Positions 34,107 through 43,058 of a stretch of 59,450 nucleotides of DNA are shown here, piece by piece. The stretch covers positions 1 through 59,450 of the forward strand of contig CAJVWU010000012.1 in NCBI GenBank assembly GCA_913009755.1, read 5' to 3'. The notes below the pieces were generated by a model. The model did no database searches. It was not told the DNA's origin and worked only from the letters and a program-made list of their open reading frames with translations. Source of the stretch: an uncultured Bacteroidia bacterium (GTDB taxonomy: Bacteria; Bacteroidota; Bacteroidia; Bacteroidales; F082). How positions within the stretch are numbered: position 1 is the first letter of the stretch; each line of letters opens with the position of its first letter. A program made the position numbers and the translations under genes.

Positions 34107-34715
34107 ATGGAAAATGATCAGGGGGAATATTCAGCACTTATCCTGGCTGCCGGCCGGTCGGGAAGGATGGGCAAACCCAAACATTCACTTCTGTTTGATG
34201 GGCATTCCACTTTTCTGGATGAAATTGTGAAACAGTACAGGCATTTTGGCTGTAAACAAATCGTTGTTGTTATCAACAATGAGTCTGAGTCTTATTTCCC
34301 GGGCCATCGTTCCGAAAACTTAACGGATGTCGTTTTTGTTGTAAATGCCCACCCTGAGTGGGAACGGTTTTATTCAATTCAACTGGGATTAAAAGCATTT
34401 GGGAGTTCCACCCCTGTATTTGTCCATAATGTGGATAACCCTTTTGTGAGCAGGGATGTGCTGGCTTCGTTAATTGCGAATAAAGGCCTTTCGGATTATC
34501 TGGTTCCTGTTTGTCAGGGAAAAGGGGGGCATCCTGTGCTTTTAAATCCGAAAGTCATTAAAGCCATTATTATGGGAAAAAGGCCTGACCGGAATTTTAA
34601 AACCTTTTTATCGCAGTTTGCCAGACGTTCTGTTCCTGTTGATGACAAACGAATATTGGTGAATATCAACACACGGCGGGATTATCTTGATTTTAAGCAT
34701 CGTGTGGGGTTTTAA
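34107..34715 (+). CDS. mocA: MocA-like molybdenum cofactor nucleotidyltransferase
   Basis: This 202-residue protein of the MobA/MocA fold has the nucleotide-binding signature ALILAAGRSGRMGKPKHSL. FVHNVDNPFVS holds the acidic metal site and GKGGHPVLLNPKVIKAI is the conserved substrate loop. MocA joins CMP to molybdopterin for xanthine-oxidase-type enzymes. It lies next to xdhC, xdhB and xdhA, though convergently, which supports that role over MobA. The GTG at 34101 is an alternative start but falls inside the promoter box. Confidence 0.82.
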   Translation: MENDQGEYSALILAAGRSGRMGKPKHSLLFDGHSTFLDEIVKQYRHFGCKQIVVVINNESESYFPGHRSENLTDVVFVVNAHPEWERFYSIQLGLKAFGSSTPVFVHNVDNPFVSRDVLASLIANKGLSDYLVPVCQGKGGHPVLLNPKVIKAIIMGKRPDRNFKTFLSQFARRSVPVDDKRILVNINTRRDYLDFKHRVGF

Positions 34716-34749
34716 TTAATTTCCGGCCCTTTCTCCAAAGCGTAAATCC

Positions 34750-35715
34750 TTAATTGTTTTTTACCGCAATGAGTTGAGCCGCAATGCTGATGGCAATTTC
34801 CGCAGGTGTTCTACTGGCAATTTCCAGCCCGATGGGAGCATGGACTTTTTGAAGTCGTTCCTTTTTAAATCCTTTATTTTCAAGGTCTTTAAAAACAGTT
34901 TCAACTTTTTTATTACTGCCCATCATACCCAGGTATTTTATGTTTTTGTTGATCAGTTGTTTTAAAATCAATTCATCATTGGAATGGCCGAAAGTCATGA
35001 TAACAACATAGGTTTTGTCAGATTCGGGCACCAGGGAGCCTATATCTTTGTAATTGATAATCCGGTAATGGTTTTCCTCATTGTTTTCCTGAAAAGTATT
35101 GAGCTCTTTCCTGCTATCGAACAGATGAATGATAAAGTCCAGCGAATTCATGACACGGCTTAGCGCAAGACCAACATGCCCGGCCCCAAAGATGTAGAGG
35201 TGGTTTTGATTTCCTGTTTCTTCGGTAAATTTCCATTCGTTGGAAGAAATAACCGGGTTTACGGGTTTATTTTGTTGATGGCCGGTCAAGTTGAAATCAA
35301 AGCCGTTTTGCGTAAAACGGATTATTCCCTTTTTGCCTGATTCAATGGCAGATATGATGTTGTTTACTACGACCGGTTTATTTTTCCGGATCGGATAAAA
35401 GGCAACCCATTGTTCACCGGAGCAAATCATGCCCGACTTGTCGGTTTCAGCATCCGGTTGATGGACTTCACGTTTGATGCTGATTTCCGGGGTTTCTTTT
35501 TTTAATTCCTTTTTTGCCAATTCAACCAAACGGTATTCCGATACGCCGCCACCAACTGATCCTTTCATTGTGTCATCTCCGGCAACAGCCATTTTAAACC
35601 CGGGCTTTCCGGGACTGCTCCCCTTGTTTTCAATCACAACCAACAGGATGACACTGATATCGTTGTTGAGCTTTTCAAGAATAAAACGCCAAAAATCTTG
35701 TGTTTTTGAAGACAT
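34750..35715 (-). CDS. xdhC: XdhC family molybdenum-cofactor insertion factor
   Basis: The 321-residue protein has the two XdhC domains. The N-terminal part has VIENKGSSPGKPGFKMAV, GSVGGGVSEYRLVE and MICSGEQWVAFY. The C-terminal Rossmann domain begins HLYIFGAGHVGLALSRV and ends VHAPIGLEIASRTPAEIAISIAAQLIAVKN. XdhC binds and sulfurates the cofactor and inserts it into xanthine dehydrogenase. It follows xdhB on the same strand after a 41-bp gap containing a palindromic repeat, so it is probably the last gene of xdhABC. Confidence 0.93.
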   Translation of the reverse strand: MSSKTQDFWRFILEKLNNDISVILLVVIENKGSSPGKPGFKMAVAGDDTMKGSVGGGVSEYRLVELAKKELKKETPEISIKREVHQPDAETDKSGMICSGEQWVAFYPIRKNKPVVVNNIISAIESGKKGIIRFTQNGFDFNLTGHQQNKPVNPVISSNEWKFTEETGNQNHLYIFGAGHVGLALSRVMNSLDFIIHLFDSRKELNTFQENNEENHYRIINYKDIGSLVPESDKTYVVIMTFGHSNDELILKQLINKNIKYLGMMGSNKKVETVFKDLENKGFKKERLQKVHAPIGLEIASRTPAEIAISIAAQLIAVKNN

Positions 35716-35739
35716 ATTGTTTAAATTTTTCTTTTATGG

Positions 35740-35784
35740 GGCGACTGAAGCCGCCTTTACATTGTACCGGCGACTTTAGTCACC
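35740..35784. repeat. pair of GGCGACT palindromes across the xdhB stop codon
   Basis: GGCGACTGAAGCCGCC (35740-35755) and GGCGACTTTAGTCACC (35769-35784) are imperfect 16-bp palindromes 29 bp apart. The second encodes the VTKVA near the end of XdhB. They look like copies of one dispersed element. Confidence 0.5.
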
Positions 35785-38030
35785 GAATAAAGTGACAAAA
35801 GTACTTTTTCCGGTGTCAATGGTGCATCAAACCCGATATGTGCTTCCGGGTTGAAGGCCCTGATGGCATTTCGCAAGGCAAAATAAGCACCAATGCCGTA
35901 CATCAACGGAGGTTCGCCCACGGCTTTCGACCGCAAGACAGCCAATTCGGGTCCTTCGGTTTCAAGGGCTTTGCATTCAATGGTTTCAGGGGCTGCATAA
36001 ATATCGGGGACTTTGTAGGTTGACAGGCTGTTTGAGAGTAATTCCCCTTTTTTTGAAAAACGGAGTTCTTCCATCGTCATCCAGCCGATACCCTGAACAA
36101 CGGCGCCTTCAACCTGTCCGAGATCAATCATCAGATTGAGGCTGTTGCCGAAATCGTGAACGATCTGCACTTTCTCAATGGAATATATGCCCCTGAGACA
36201 ATCCAGTTTTGCAGTAATGGCAGCCGTTCCATAAACATGATAAGCAAAGGGACGACCTTTTTCAACGGTTTTGTCAAAATAGATAACCGGCGTTGCATAA
36301 TGGCCCACTGCCGACAAGCTTACCCTGTCAAGGAATGCCGTTTCAATCAGTTTCTTCCATTTCAGGCTGGTCGCCTTGCCCGAAACAAAAACAATTTCAT
36401 CAATGATTTCAATTGAACCGATATCTGTTTTCAGTGTTTTTGAAGCTGTTTTTTTTAAGCGCAACAGCAATTTGTCGCATGCATCCAGCAGGGCATTCCC
36501 GTTAAGGTCGGCACCCGAACTGGCTGCAGTGGGTGAGGTGTTCGCCACACGTGTGGTATTGGTGGTTTCAATCTTTACCTTTGCGGGACTGATCGAAAAA
36601 AACTGCGAAGCAATTTGCAATAATTTTGTGTTTACCCCCTGCCCCATCTCAACCGCACCGGTACTTACGCCAACACTACCATCCTGGTAAATATGAATAA
36701 GGGCTCGTGCCTGGTTCATCGGGATTTTTGTAAATGATATGCCAAAACAAACCGGCATCATGGCCAGGCCTTTTTTAACGGTTGGGTTTTGTGCGTTAAA
36801 ATCTTCTATTTCTTTTGTGTTATTTTCGACCTGAAACTGGTTCAACACCTCCCGCCAGCTTTTGGCGGCATGCACATTTTTTGCCGTTTGCCCGTAATGA
36901 AATACATCATTTTCTTTGATCAGGTTTTTCTCCTGAATAATTCTTGCAGGGATATTGAGCAATTCGGCAGCTTTGGCGATGGCCGCCTCGATGACGAACA
37001 TGGCCTGTGGCCCGCCAAATCCCCGGAAAGCGGTAAACGGGGGCAGATTGGTTTTGCAACTGTAAGCGGTGGCCCTCACATTGGGAATGTGATAGCTGTT
37101 GGTAATATGAAAGAGACTACGTCCTATTATTGCCGGGGAGAGGTCGGTGGCAGCACCTCCGTTCTGAAAAAGAGTGGTTTCAAATGCCAGTATCTTCAGG
37201 TCTTTGGTCAGGCCAATCCTGAAATCAGAGGAATAGGGATGCCGCTTTCCTGTCATGACCATGTCATCCGGGCGGCTTAAACTTATTTTAACCGGTTTAT
37301 GCAGTTTGCGCGATGCCAGCGCTGCCATGCAGGCCCATGCCGTCGCCTGGTCTTCCTTGCCGCCAAAAGCGCCACCCAGGCGGGTTACGCTCACTTCTAT
37401 CCGGTGCATGGGCAAGCCAAGAACCCGGGCAATTGTCTTTTGGACAACTGTCGGCCCCTGTGTTGAAGAATGAACTTTCAGATTTTCATTTTCCAGCGGG
37501 TAAACATAAGCACCCTGCGTTTCGATGTATAAATGCTCCTGCCCGCCGGTGTCTGCTCTCCCCTCAAAAACATGATCACATTTACTCCAGGCATCTTCTA
37601 TATTACCCGATTCAAATGTTCTCGGGGGAAATAATAAAAGCCCTTTTTCTTTTGCCTCACGCGGATCGGTTATCGCTTCCCGTTCTTCATAAGTTACTTT
37701 GATCAGTTTTCGTGCTTTGCGGGCTGAATAGTCATCTTTTGCCACAATCAGCGCAATGGGCTGGCCGATATAAAGTACCTCGTCTCGTGCAAACAGCACC
37801 TCGTCGTCAATGATGCCGCCAATCCGGTTCTCGCCGGGGATGTCTTTGGCTGTAAATATTTTTATAACACCGGAAAAGTTTTCTGCCGTCTGCACATCCA
37901 GGCTGATAATCTTCCCGTTTGCAATATCCGAACCGAATGCCAAAGCATGCAGTGTCCCCTCCTGTAATGGTATGTCATCGAGGTAAACCGACTGTCCGGT
38001 AACATGTCCTATGGCATCAATGTTGTTCAT
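35757..38030 (-). CDS. xdhB: xanthine dehydrogenase molybdenum-binding subunit
   Basis: The 757-residue protein has the molybdopterin subunit pattern. QEHLYIET starts at 164. GGAFGGKE ends at Glu226 and IIGRSLFH holds Arg304; with their 78-residue spacing these match the substrate-binding Glu802/Arg880 pair of bovine xanthine oxidase. AFRGFGGPQ holds Arg336, and VGEPPLMYGIGAYFA holds the catalytic Glu706. This set favours xanthine or hypoxanthine as substrate. The last ~9 residues (SVTKVAGTM) are encoded by a palindromic repeat. It is 146 bp downstream of xdhA, with another palindrome between. Confidence 0.93.
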   Translation of the reverse strand: MNNIDAIGHVTGQSVYLDDIPLQEGTLHALAFGSDIANGKIISLDVQTAENFSGVIKIFTAKDIPGENRIGGIIDDEVLFARDEVLYIGQPIALIVAKDDYSARKARKLIKVTYEEREAITDPREAKEKGLLLFPPRTFESGNIEDAWSKCDHVFEGRADTGGQEHLYIETQGAYVYPLENENLKVHSSTQGPTVVQKTIARVLGLPMHRIEVSVTRLGGAFGGKEDQATAWACMAALASRKLHKPVKISLSRPDDMVMTGKRHPYSSDFRIGLTKDLKILAFETTLFQNGGAATDLSPAIIGRSLFHITNSYHIPNVRATAYSCKTNLPPFTAFRGFGGPQAMFVIEAAIAKAAELLNIPARIIQEKNLIKENDVFHYGQTAKNVHAAKSWREVLNQFQVENNTKEIEDFNAQNPTVKKGLAMMPVCFGISFTKIPMNQARALIHIYQDGSVGVSTGAVEMGQGVNTKLLQIASQFFSISPAKVKIETTNTTRVANTSPTAASSGADLNGNALLDACDKLLLRLKKTASKTLKTDIGSIEIIDEIVFVSGKATSLKWKKLIETAFLDRVSLSAVGHYATPVIYFDKTVEKGRPFAYHVYGTAAITAKLDCLRGIYSIEKVQIVHDFGNSLNLMIDLGQVEGAVVQGIGWMTMEELRFSKKGELLSNSLSTYKVPDIYAAPETIECKALETEGPELAVLRSKAVGEPPLMYGIGAYFALRNAIRAFNPEAHIGFDAPLTPEKVLLSLYSVTKVAGTM

Positions 38031-38140
38031 TTTTTCTCTTGTATCCTATTCTTTTTCTATTCAGTACATTCGTTAACATAATGGTACCATGCTCTGTAAA
38101 TGCATATAGTAAATAAAGTGAGTATTTTATTTTTTCGAGG

Positions 38141-38159
38141 TGGTCGCAATTTGCGACCA
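38141..38159. repeat. perfect 19-bp palindrome between xdhA and xdhB
   Basis: TGGTCGCAA and TTGCGACCA flank a single T. It lies 17 nt beyond the xdhA stop codon and could form a hairpin in the xdhA-xdhB transcript. It is followed on the minus strand by no long T run, so an attenuator, RNA-stabilising or REP-like role is possible. Confidence 0.5.
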
Positions 38160-38176
38160 GATATTCCTTTTCTTAA

Positions 38177-39592
38177 TCATATTTTAATAGTCTGTAACAG
38201 CTTGGTTATTGAAATCTTATCTGGGATAAATTCAATAAAATGAGTGAAAGTCAACTGTCGTAACAATAATCTTTTATAATCTGCACTTCCCCTGATGTCA
38301 CTGATCGGTGAAATTTCTTTCTGTGCAATTGTGTTTGCTTTGATTATGTTTTCGACATTAATTTCTTTGTTAATCAAAAATGCAGAAGCCGTTTTCAGGT
38401 AAAGCGGAATGGGACTTACCCCTCCGGCTGACACATGTGCATCAACAATCACATTATTTTTAATCTTCAGGCTGATCGCCGAATTTACACTGGCAATGTC
38501 GAGATATTGCCGTTTGCTGACTTTCTCAAAGTTGAAATACGTATTTTCATCAGGAAGTTGAAAAAAAATCTTTTCAACAATTTCATTATCTGTTTTATTC
38601 AGCTTTTTGTAGCCAATGAAAAACTTTCTGAGGGGAACGGTTCTTTTATTATGATTTTCACCAGTCAGATGAACATCAGCGTTAAGTGCAAGAAAGAAGA
38701 TGCTTAAATCGGCAATAGGTGAAGCATTTACAAGGTTTCCGGCCAGTGTGGCCATGTTCCGGACGGGGGTGGAAGAAATCAGTTTGAAATAATACGGAAG
38801 TTTGGGAAAGTACTGCTGTAAAACTTCCGATTGCATAATATCAGCCACGGTTGCTTCGCCGCCAATACTGCAAAAATCCGATCTAAAAGTGATCCCGTTA
38901 TTTGTCCTGTTGCGGCGTAAAAATTTTGCTTTTCCCTCAAATACCTCATCCGGCTGCTGAACCAGTAAATCGGTACCCCCGCCAATAATCAATTTCCCTT
39001 CATGGCTTTCTTCACGGTTTGACTGAATTTTTTTAAGCCTGTCCGGTATGGATAAAAAATAAACAGGGATGAACCCGTTTTGCTCCAGCCGGTTCAGTTT
39101 ATCGCCGGCTTGTAAGCCGGATTTCATTTCGCTGATTTCCAATGCTGCCCGCTCAATGGATTTATAACCGGTACACCGGCAAATATTCCCGTCAATTGCT
39201 TCCCTGGCTTTTTCGAAGCCGTGTTCGTCCGACAGGAGAAACGCCGTTAGCGACATCACAAATCCCGGTGTACAAAACCCGCACTGTGTTCCGTTATGCT
39301 CCACCAGTGCGGTCTGAACCGGTGACGGGGTTTCCATGTTGATGCCTTCAATGGTAACGATGTGTTTTCCGTGGATATTTCCCAGGGGTGTGAGGCAGGA
39401 AACAATAATCCCGTAAATTAACTTGCCGTTTTTTAGTTGCCCTTCAATCACCGTACATGCCCCGCAATCGCCTTCACGGCAGCCCGATTTAGTGCCTTTC
39501 AGGTTTGCCTCATTCCGGATAAAATCGAGAAGGGCCATCCCGGCAGGTTTATCCGTATGAATGAGTTTATCGTTCAGAATGAAACTGATCAT
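38177..39592 (-). CDS. xdhA: xanthine dehydrogenase FAD and 2Fe-2S subunit
   Basis: This 471-residue protein fuses the two electron-transfer domains. The first 160 residues hold two 2Fe-2S sites: Cys38, Cys43, Cys46 and Cys66 (GCREGDCGACTV), and Cys104, Cys107, Cys138 and Cys140 (CGFCTPG, CRCTG). An FAD domain follows with LIIGGGTDLLVQQ near 202, SIGGEATVADI and ATLAGNLVNASPIADLS. It moves electrons from XdhB to NAD+. The arrangement matches two-subunit XdhAB of Rhodobacter. The -7 box is only 4 nt before the ATG. Confidence 0.94.
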   Translation of the reverse strand: MISFILNDKLIHTDKPAGMALLDFIRNEANLKGTKSGCREGDCGACTVIEGQLKNGKLIYGIIVSCLTPLGNIHGKHIVTIEGINMETPSPVQTALVEHNGTQCGFCTPGFVMSLTAFLLSDEHGFEKAREAIDGNICRCTGYKSIERAALEISEMKSGLQAGDKLNRLEQNGFIPVYFLSIPDRLKKIQSNREESHEGKLIIGGGTDLLVQQPDEVFEGKAKFLRRNRTNNGITFRSDFCSIGGEATVADIMQSEVLQQYFPKLPYYFKLISSTPVRNMATLAGNLVNASPIADLSIFFLALNADVHLTGENHNKRTVPLRKFFIGYKKLNKTDNEIVEKIFFQLPDENTYFNFEKVSKRQYLDIASVNSAISLKIKNNVIVDAHVSAGGVSPIPLYLKTASAFLINKEINVENIIKANTIAQKEISPISDIRGSADYKRLLLRQLTFTHFIEFIPDKISITKLLQTIKI

Positions 39593-39596
39593 CTTT

Positions 39597-39604
39597 CAAA
39601 AATA
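39597..39604 (-). promoter_or_regulatory. -7 box abutting the xdhA start
   Basis: On the minus strand TATTTTTG is followed by AAAG and the xdhA ATG, leaving room for little or no leader. Confidence 0.5.
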
Positions 39605-39695
39605 AGAAACCTTTCAAAATAATAAAGCCGGTGGCAACTTTTTTCAGGGAAAAATGATCAGCAAAACCGGAAAGGATAATTCAATACTTATTTAA

Positions 39696-39749
39696 AACGA
39701 TAATAAATTATCGTTATTCAATAAATATAACTTGACAAACGATAAATTA
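39696..39749 (+). promoter_or_regulatory. palindromic operator plus half site before the DUF2975-HTH pair
   Basis: AACGATAAT and ATTATCGTT (39696-39715) form a perfect 9-bp inverted repeat around AA. A second AACGATAAATTA (39738-39749) lies between the -33 TTG and the -7 box. This is a good candidate target for the HTH protein encoded downstream. Confidence 0.55.
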
Positions 39750-39761
39750 GGTTTATCTTTG
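39732..39761 (+). promoter_or_regulatory. promoter of the DUF2975-HTH operon
   Basis: TTGACA at 39732 and TATCTTTG at 39754-39761 leave 19 nt between TTG and TA, a textbook Bacteroidota promoter. The ATG is 29 nt after the box. Confidence 0.7.
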
Positions 39762-39790
39762 CAGCACAAATATTTATTAATTCAACTACT

Positions 39791-40420
39791 ATGAACACAA
39801 ACAAAAAACCTTTAAGTATCCGGATCATTTACTGGTCAACCGAAGTTGTATTCTGGTTGTTTTTGGTTGTCCTTGTATTAACTATCGGATTGAACATCGC
39901 TTTTTTTTCCGAGGCTTTTGGTGATAAAATGCAGTTGCATACCGCTTTACCTGTAGAAGTGAATTACACTGAAAAGGGCACAATGGATGTTTTCGGGCAG
40001 CAGCAGGAAATAGAATTTGTTGAAGCCCTCGGTAAAATTCATTTTATCAACACCAACCCCGATATAGCTAAAGTTTTCGGTGTGGCCCTGTTAATTGTTG
40101 TGATGATCTCTTTATACATTTTCGTGAATTTTCGTCGTTTCATCGGAAATGTTTACCGGGGCTACATTTTTGAACGGTTCAACATTCAGATGCTTAAAAA
40201 TATGGCCTATGGCCTTGTGGCTTTCTGGATATTCGACCTGATCTATAAAGGGGCATTTTACTACCTTTTTGTCCGCAGCATGGAATTCAAACACCTGGTA
40301 ATTACCGGCAACTTTAGTTCGAACGGGATTCTTCTGGTTGTGGCAATCTTCCTTTGGATGTTATCACACATTTTTATGACCGGTGTGAAGTTGCAGAAAG
40401 AACAGGAATTAACCGTATAA
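39791..40420 (+). CDS. DUF2975 membrane protein
   Basis: The 209-residue protein has four predicted membrane helices (about residues 14-37, 92-112, 135-158 and 172-195). A soluble loop follows the first (FGDKMQLHTALPVEVNYTEKGTMDVFG by parts). The pattern, including a IYRG-like NVYRGYIFERFNIQMLKNMAYG stretch, matches DUF2975 proteins. These are usually encoded just upstream of a small Cro/C1-type regulator, as here. Function is unknown; a membrane sensor for the regulator is a common suggestion. Confidence 0.85.
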   Translation: MNTNKKPLSIRIIYWSTEVVFWLFLVVLVLTIGLNIAFFSEAFGDKMQLHTALPVEVNYTEKGTMDVFGQQQEIEFVEALGKIHFINTNPDIAKVFGVALLIVVMISLYIFVNFRRFIGNVYRGYIFERFNIQMLKNMAYGLVAFWIFDLIYKGAFYYLFVRSMEFKHLVITGNFSSNGILLVVAIFLWMLSHIFMTGVKLQKEQELTV

Positions 40421-40422
40421 CC

Positions 40423-40629
40423 ATGATTATAGTAAACCTTGACGTCATGCTGGCCAAACGAAAAATGAGCCTGACCGAACTATCCGGCAAGGTAGGCATA
40501 ACGATGGCCAACCTGTCCATTTTAAAGAAGGGGAAAGCCAAAGCCATCCGGTTTTCCACACTGGAGTTGCTTTGCAAAACGCTTGATTGCCAGCCCGGGG
40601 ATATTTTGGAATACGAAGCGGACGAGTGA
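40423..40629 (+). CDS. small Cro/C1-type HTH regulator (YozG-like)
   Basis: The ATG at 40423, 2 nt after the DUF2975 stop, gives 68 residues; the longer frame from 40354 lies inside that gene. The sequence MIIVNLDVMLAKRKMSLTE, then LSGKVGITMANLSILKKGKAKAI and FSTLELLCKTLDCQPGDILEY, is the complete HTH_26/YozG family. Members pair with DUF2975 or similar membrane proteins. It probably binds the AACGATAAT palindrome upstream of its own operon (inference). Confidence 0.9.
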   Translation: MIIVNLDVMLAKRKMSLTELSGKVGITMANLSILKKGKAKAIRFSTLELLCKTLDCQPGDILEYEADE

Positions 40630-40784
40630 GATTGGGAAATCATCTCCGGCTGGTTGAAATTATGTCGTAAAGAAACTTTTCCGATCCGCATGATCCACAA
40701 CGGCAAAACTGAATACTCAAAAAAACGATGATGGCACCAACACCACGAAAGCAGGAACCGTTTCAACCGATTCACCCGGTTCAA

Positions 40785-42032
40785 CTACTCATACCTCAGC
40801 GACTCGATGGGATCGAGCCGGGCGGCTTTATTGGCCGGTATAATACCCGATAAGAGCGCCACAATAAAGCATACGACCACACCCATAAAAATCCAGAGCC
40901 AGGGAATAATAAAGGCGCTGCCGGTAAACATGGAAACCACATTACCGATCAAAATGCCGGCCACAATACCGAGCGCCCCTCCTATCTGGGCAATAACGAT
41001 GGCTTCGGCCAGAAACTGGTTGCGTATGGTACGTTGCCTGGCACCGACGGCTTTGCGAACACCAATTTCGCGCGTACGTTCGGTAACCGAAACCAGCATA
41101 ATGTTCATCAACCCGATGGCTGCACCGAGCAAGGTGATTACCCCAATGATCATGGCCCCGATTTGAATTTTTCCTGTCAGGCTGATCAATATACTGGCTA
41201 CGTTATCACTTCTGACAATGGAAAATGAATCGGGATCACCCGGCCTGTCTTTCCTCACCTTTCGGAACAATCCGGTGGCTTCCCCGATGGCAGGCTCCAT
41301 CATCTGGGGGTCATTTACCATAATGCTGATGGTGTAATTCATGTTGGGTCTTGAAAAATATTGCCTTACATTGGCAATGGGCACCATGCACGCCCTGTCG
41401 CCGGTAAAGCCCAGGCTCGATCCCCGTTCCTTCAGCACACCGATCACCCTGTATTTTCCTGCGCCGATGGAGATGATCTTTCCAACGGGGTCTTCATTAT
41501 TCATAAACAGGGCTTTGGCGTTGTCGCTCCCGATAATGGTAACATGATTTCCGTATTTCATCTCATCAGGGGTGAAGTTTCTCCCCCTGCCGATCTCCAG
41601 CCCTGCCGTTTCAAAATAGTTGTCATCAGTCCCAACCACCTGCACATTCGGATTTGTTTTTTCCGACTTATATTTCAGCGTGGCTGTACCCGTTCCGTAA
41701 GTATAAATGGAGGTTACTGCAGGAAAATTGAATTCATCTTTAAAATCCTTCGCCTCCTGATAATTAATTACCCGGAATACGTCTTCTTTGTTTCGCCTGC
41801 CACCGATATGAACCCTGATACTCCGGTTCTGTATATTGAATGTGTTGGAACCCATCATGGCGAAATCTTCTGTCAGGGAATATTTTATGGCATCAATGGC
41901 TGTTAATATTCCCACCAGGGCCATAATTCCGAACGCGATGATCATCACGGTAAGTATGGTACGCAGCAGATGACTCTTCACCGAATGTAAAGAAATCCGT
42001 ATGTTTTCGATGATCAGTTTTGTATTCTTCAT
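40785..42032 (-). CDS. MacB/FtsX-type ABC transporter permease
   Basis: The 415-residue protein has one N-terminal membrane helix ([20 protein letters not shown]), a ~220-residue periplasmic MacB core domain ([41 protein letters not shown]) and three C-terminal helices of the FtsX domain. The last include [23 protein letters not shown], the coupling-helix region. Such permeases use ATP for mechanotransmission, driving export or lipoprotein release through partners. The ATPase and periplasmic adaptor genes are not adjacent. It has its own promoter box. Confidence 0.92.
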   Translation of the reverse strand: MKNTKLIIENIRISLHSVKSHLLRTILTVMIIAFGIMALVGILTAIDAIKYSLTEDFAMMGSNTFNIQNRSIRVHIGGRRNKEDVFRVINYQEAKDFKDEFNFPAVTSIYTYGTGTATLKYKSEKTNPNVQVVGTDDNYFETAGLEIGRGRNFTPDEMKYGNHVTIIGSDNAKALFMNNEDPVGKIISIGAGKYRVIGVLKERGSSLGFTGDRACMVPIANVRQYFSRPNMNYTISIMVNDPQMMEPAIGEATGLFRKVRKDRPGDPDSFSIVRSDNVASILISLTGKIQIGAMIIGVITLLGAAIGLMNIMLVSVTERTREIGVRKAVGARQRTIRNQFLAEAIVIAQIGGALGIVAGILIGNVVSMFTGSAFIIPWLWIFMGVVVCFIVALLSGIIPANKAARLDPIESLRYE

Positions 42033-42067
42033 GTTGTTTTAAATTCCGGAAGTTCATTTCAGCATCA

Positions 42068-42075
42068 CAAAAATA
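42068..42075 (-). promoter_or_regulatory. -7 box of the ABC permease gene
   Basis: TATTTTTG on the minus strand lies 35 nt before the permease ATG at 42032, in the gap after the FemAB-like gene. Confidence 0.45.
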
Positions 42076-42103
42076 AGCGAAATGCATGAAGAAAAAGCGG
42101 GAT

Positions 42104-43042
42104 TCAATTCTTTTTTAACACTTCAATTAATGAATGCAATTGTTTAACCGGAAAAGGGAGCTTATTCAGCCGCAGGCGGGGATATTGTATTTCTTTTGCA
42201 CCAAAACCTTTATAAAACCTCGCCAGGCCGGGATTATTGGAACCTTCAAAATCGAGTACCAGACGGCTTGGCGTAAATTCAAAGATAACCCCGTCAATCA
42301 GGTAAGTCATGGCTGCATTTTGACGTGCGCTTTCATCACTTCCCGAAAACAAAAAGACCAGCCTGTTGTTGCTTTTTACAAAGAAAGCACCGGCACACAA
42401 CTGGTTCCGTTCGTCGAACACGCCGTAAACAACCCCTTTCCCTTTGTAAATAGACGAATACATCAGCCTGCTCAGTGTAAAATAATGTTTGTCAGTCCAT
42501 CTTTTCAGCGTTTTACCACGGTTTTCCCTGAACAGCCTGATTATTTCTTCCGGCTTTACCCCTTTCATCAGGGTAAGATCGTTGAGCCTGCTTTTCTTCA
42601 GGTTCCTTTTGGTGTTCTTTGAGTAATTTTCTACAATCTTTTCGTATTTATAAATCAGGTCGAGGACATGGTTCCGGTTGTAAATAACGTCATAACCTTC
42701 TGCATTTATTTTATTGAAACTGTTCAGGTTAATATCAATAAAACGGTAACGGGGAGGAATGGCACGTAAAAAACCCATCACGATCCCCGGGTTGAGTTTG
42801 CTTGCGGAGAACACGCCCAGTTGCTGGGCAAAATAGGGCTGGAACAAATAACGGATACCATATTTCCTGCTTCCCGTCAGGGGCATCACCCTTTCATAAT
42901 CCCCTTCAACCAGCGCTTCCCATTCGTCGTGGATGATATCCAGATACCAGGAAAGCGCATAAGCATTGCCATTGACCGACTTTGCAATGCACTTATCCCA
43001 CTTGCCGGTATCAATCTCGTTATGTTTTAAATATTTTATCAA
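42104..43042 (-). CDS. FemAB/GNAT-like acyltransferase
   Basis: The 312-residue protein begins at a TTG codon 16 nt after the deacetylase-like gene. It has the double GNAT layout of FemAB and BioF2-like proteins: IAKSVNGNAYALSWYLDII and RYLFQPYFAQQLGVF at the N-terminus. YSKNTKRNLKKSR lies in the linker, and GVFDERNQLCAGAFFVKSNNRLVFLFSGSD and LDFEGSNNPGLARFYKGFGAKE in the C-terminal half. Relatives transfer aminoacyl groups in cell-wall or lipid modification. Its partner deacetylase-like gene suggests an envelope polysaccharide role, but the substrate is unknown. Confidence 0.8.
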   Translation of the reverse strand: MIKYLKHNEIDTGKWDKCIAKSVNGNAYALSWYLDIIHDEWEALVEGDYERVMPLTGSRKYGIRYLFQPYFAQQLGVFSASKLNPGIVMGFLRAIPPRYRFIDINLNSFNKINAEGYDVIYNRNHVLDLIYKYEKIVENYSKNTKRNLKKSRLNDLTLMKGVKPEEIIRLFRENRGKTLKRWTDKHYFTLSRLMYSSIYKGKGVVYGVFDERNQLCAGAFFVKSNNRLVFLFSGSDESARQNAAMTYLIDGVIFEFTPSRLVLDFEGSNNPGLARFYKGFGAKEIQYPRLRLNKLPFPVKQLHSLIEVLKKN

Positions 43043-43058
43043 AATACATAGAAATGAA

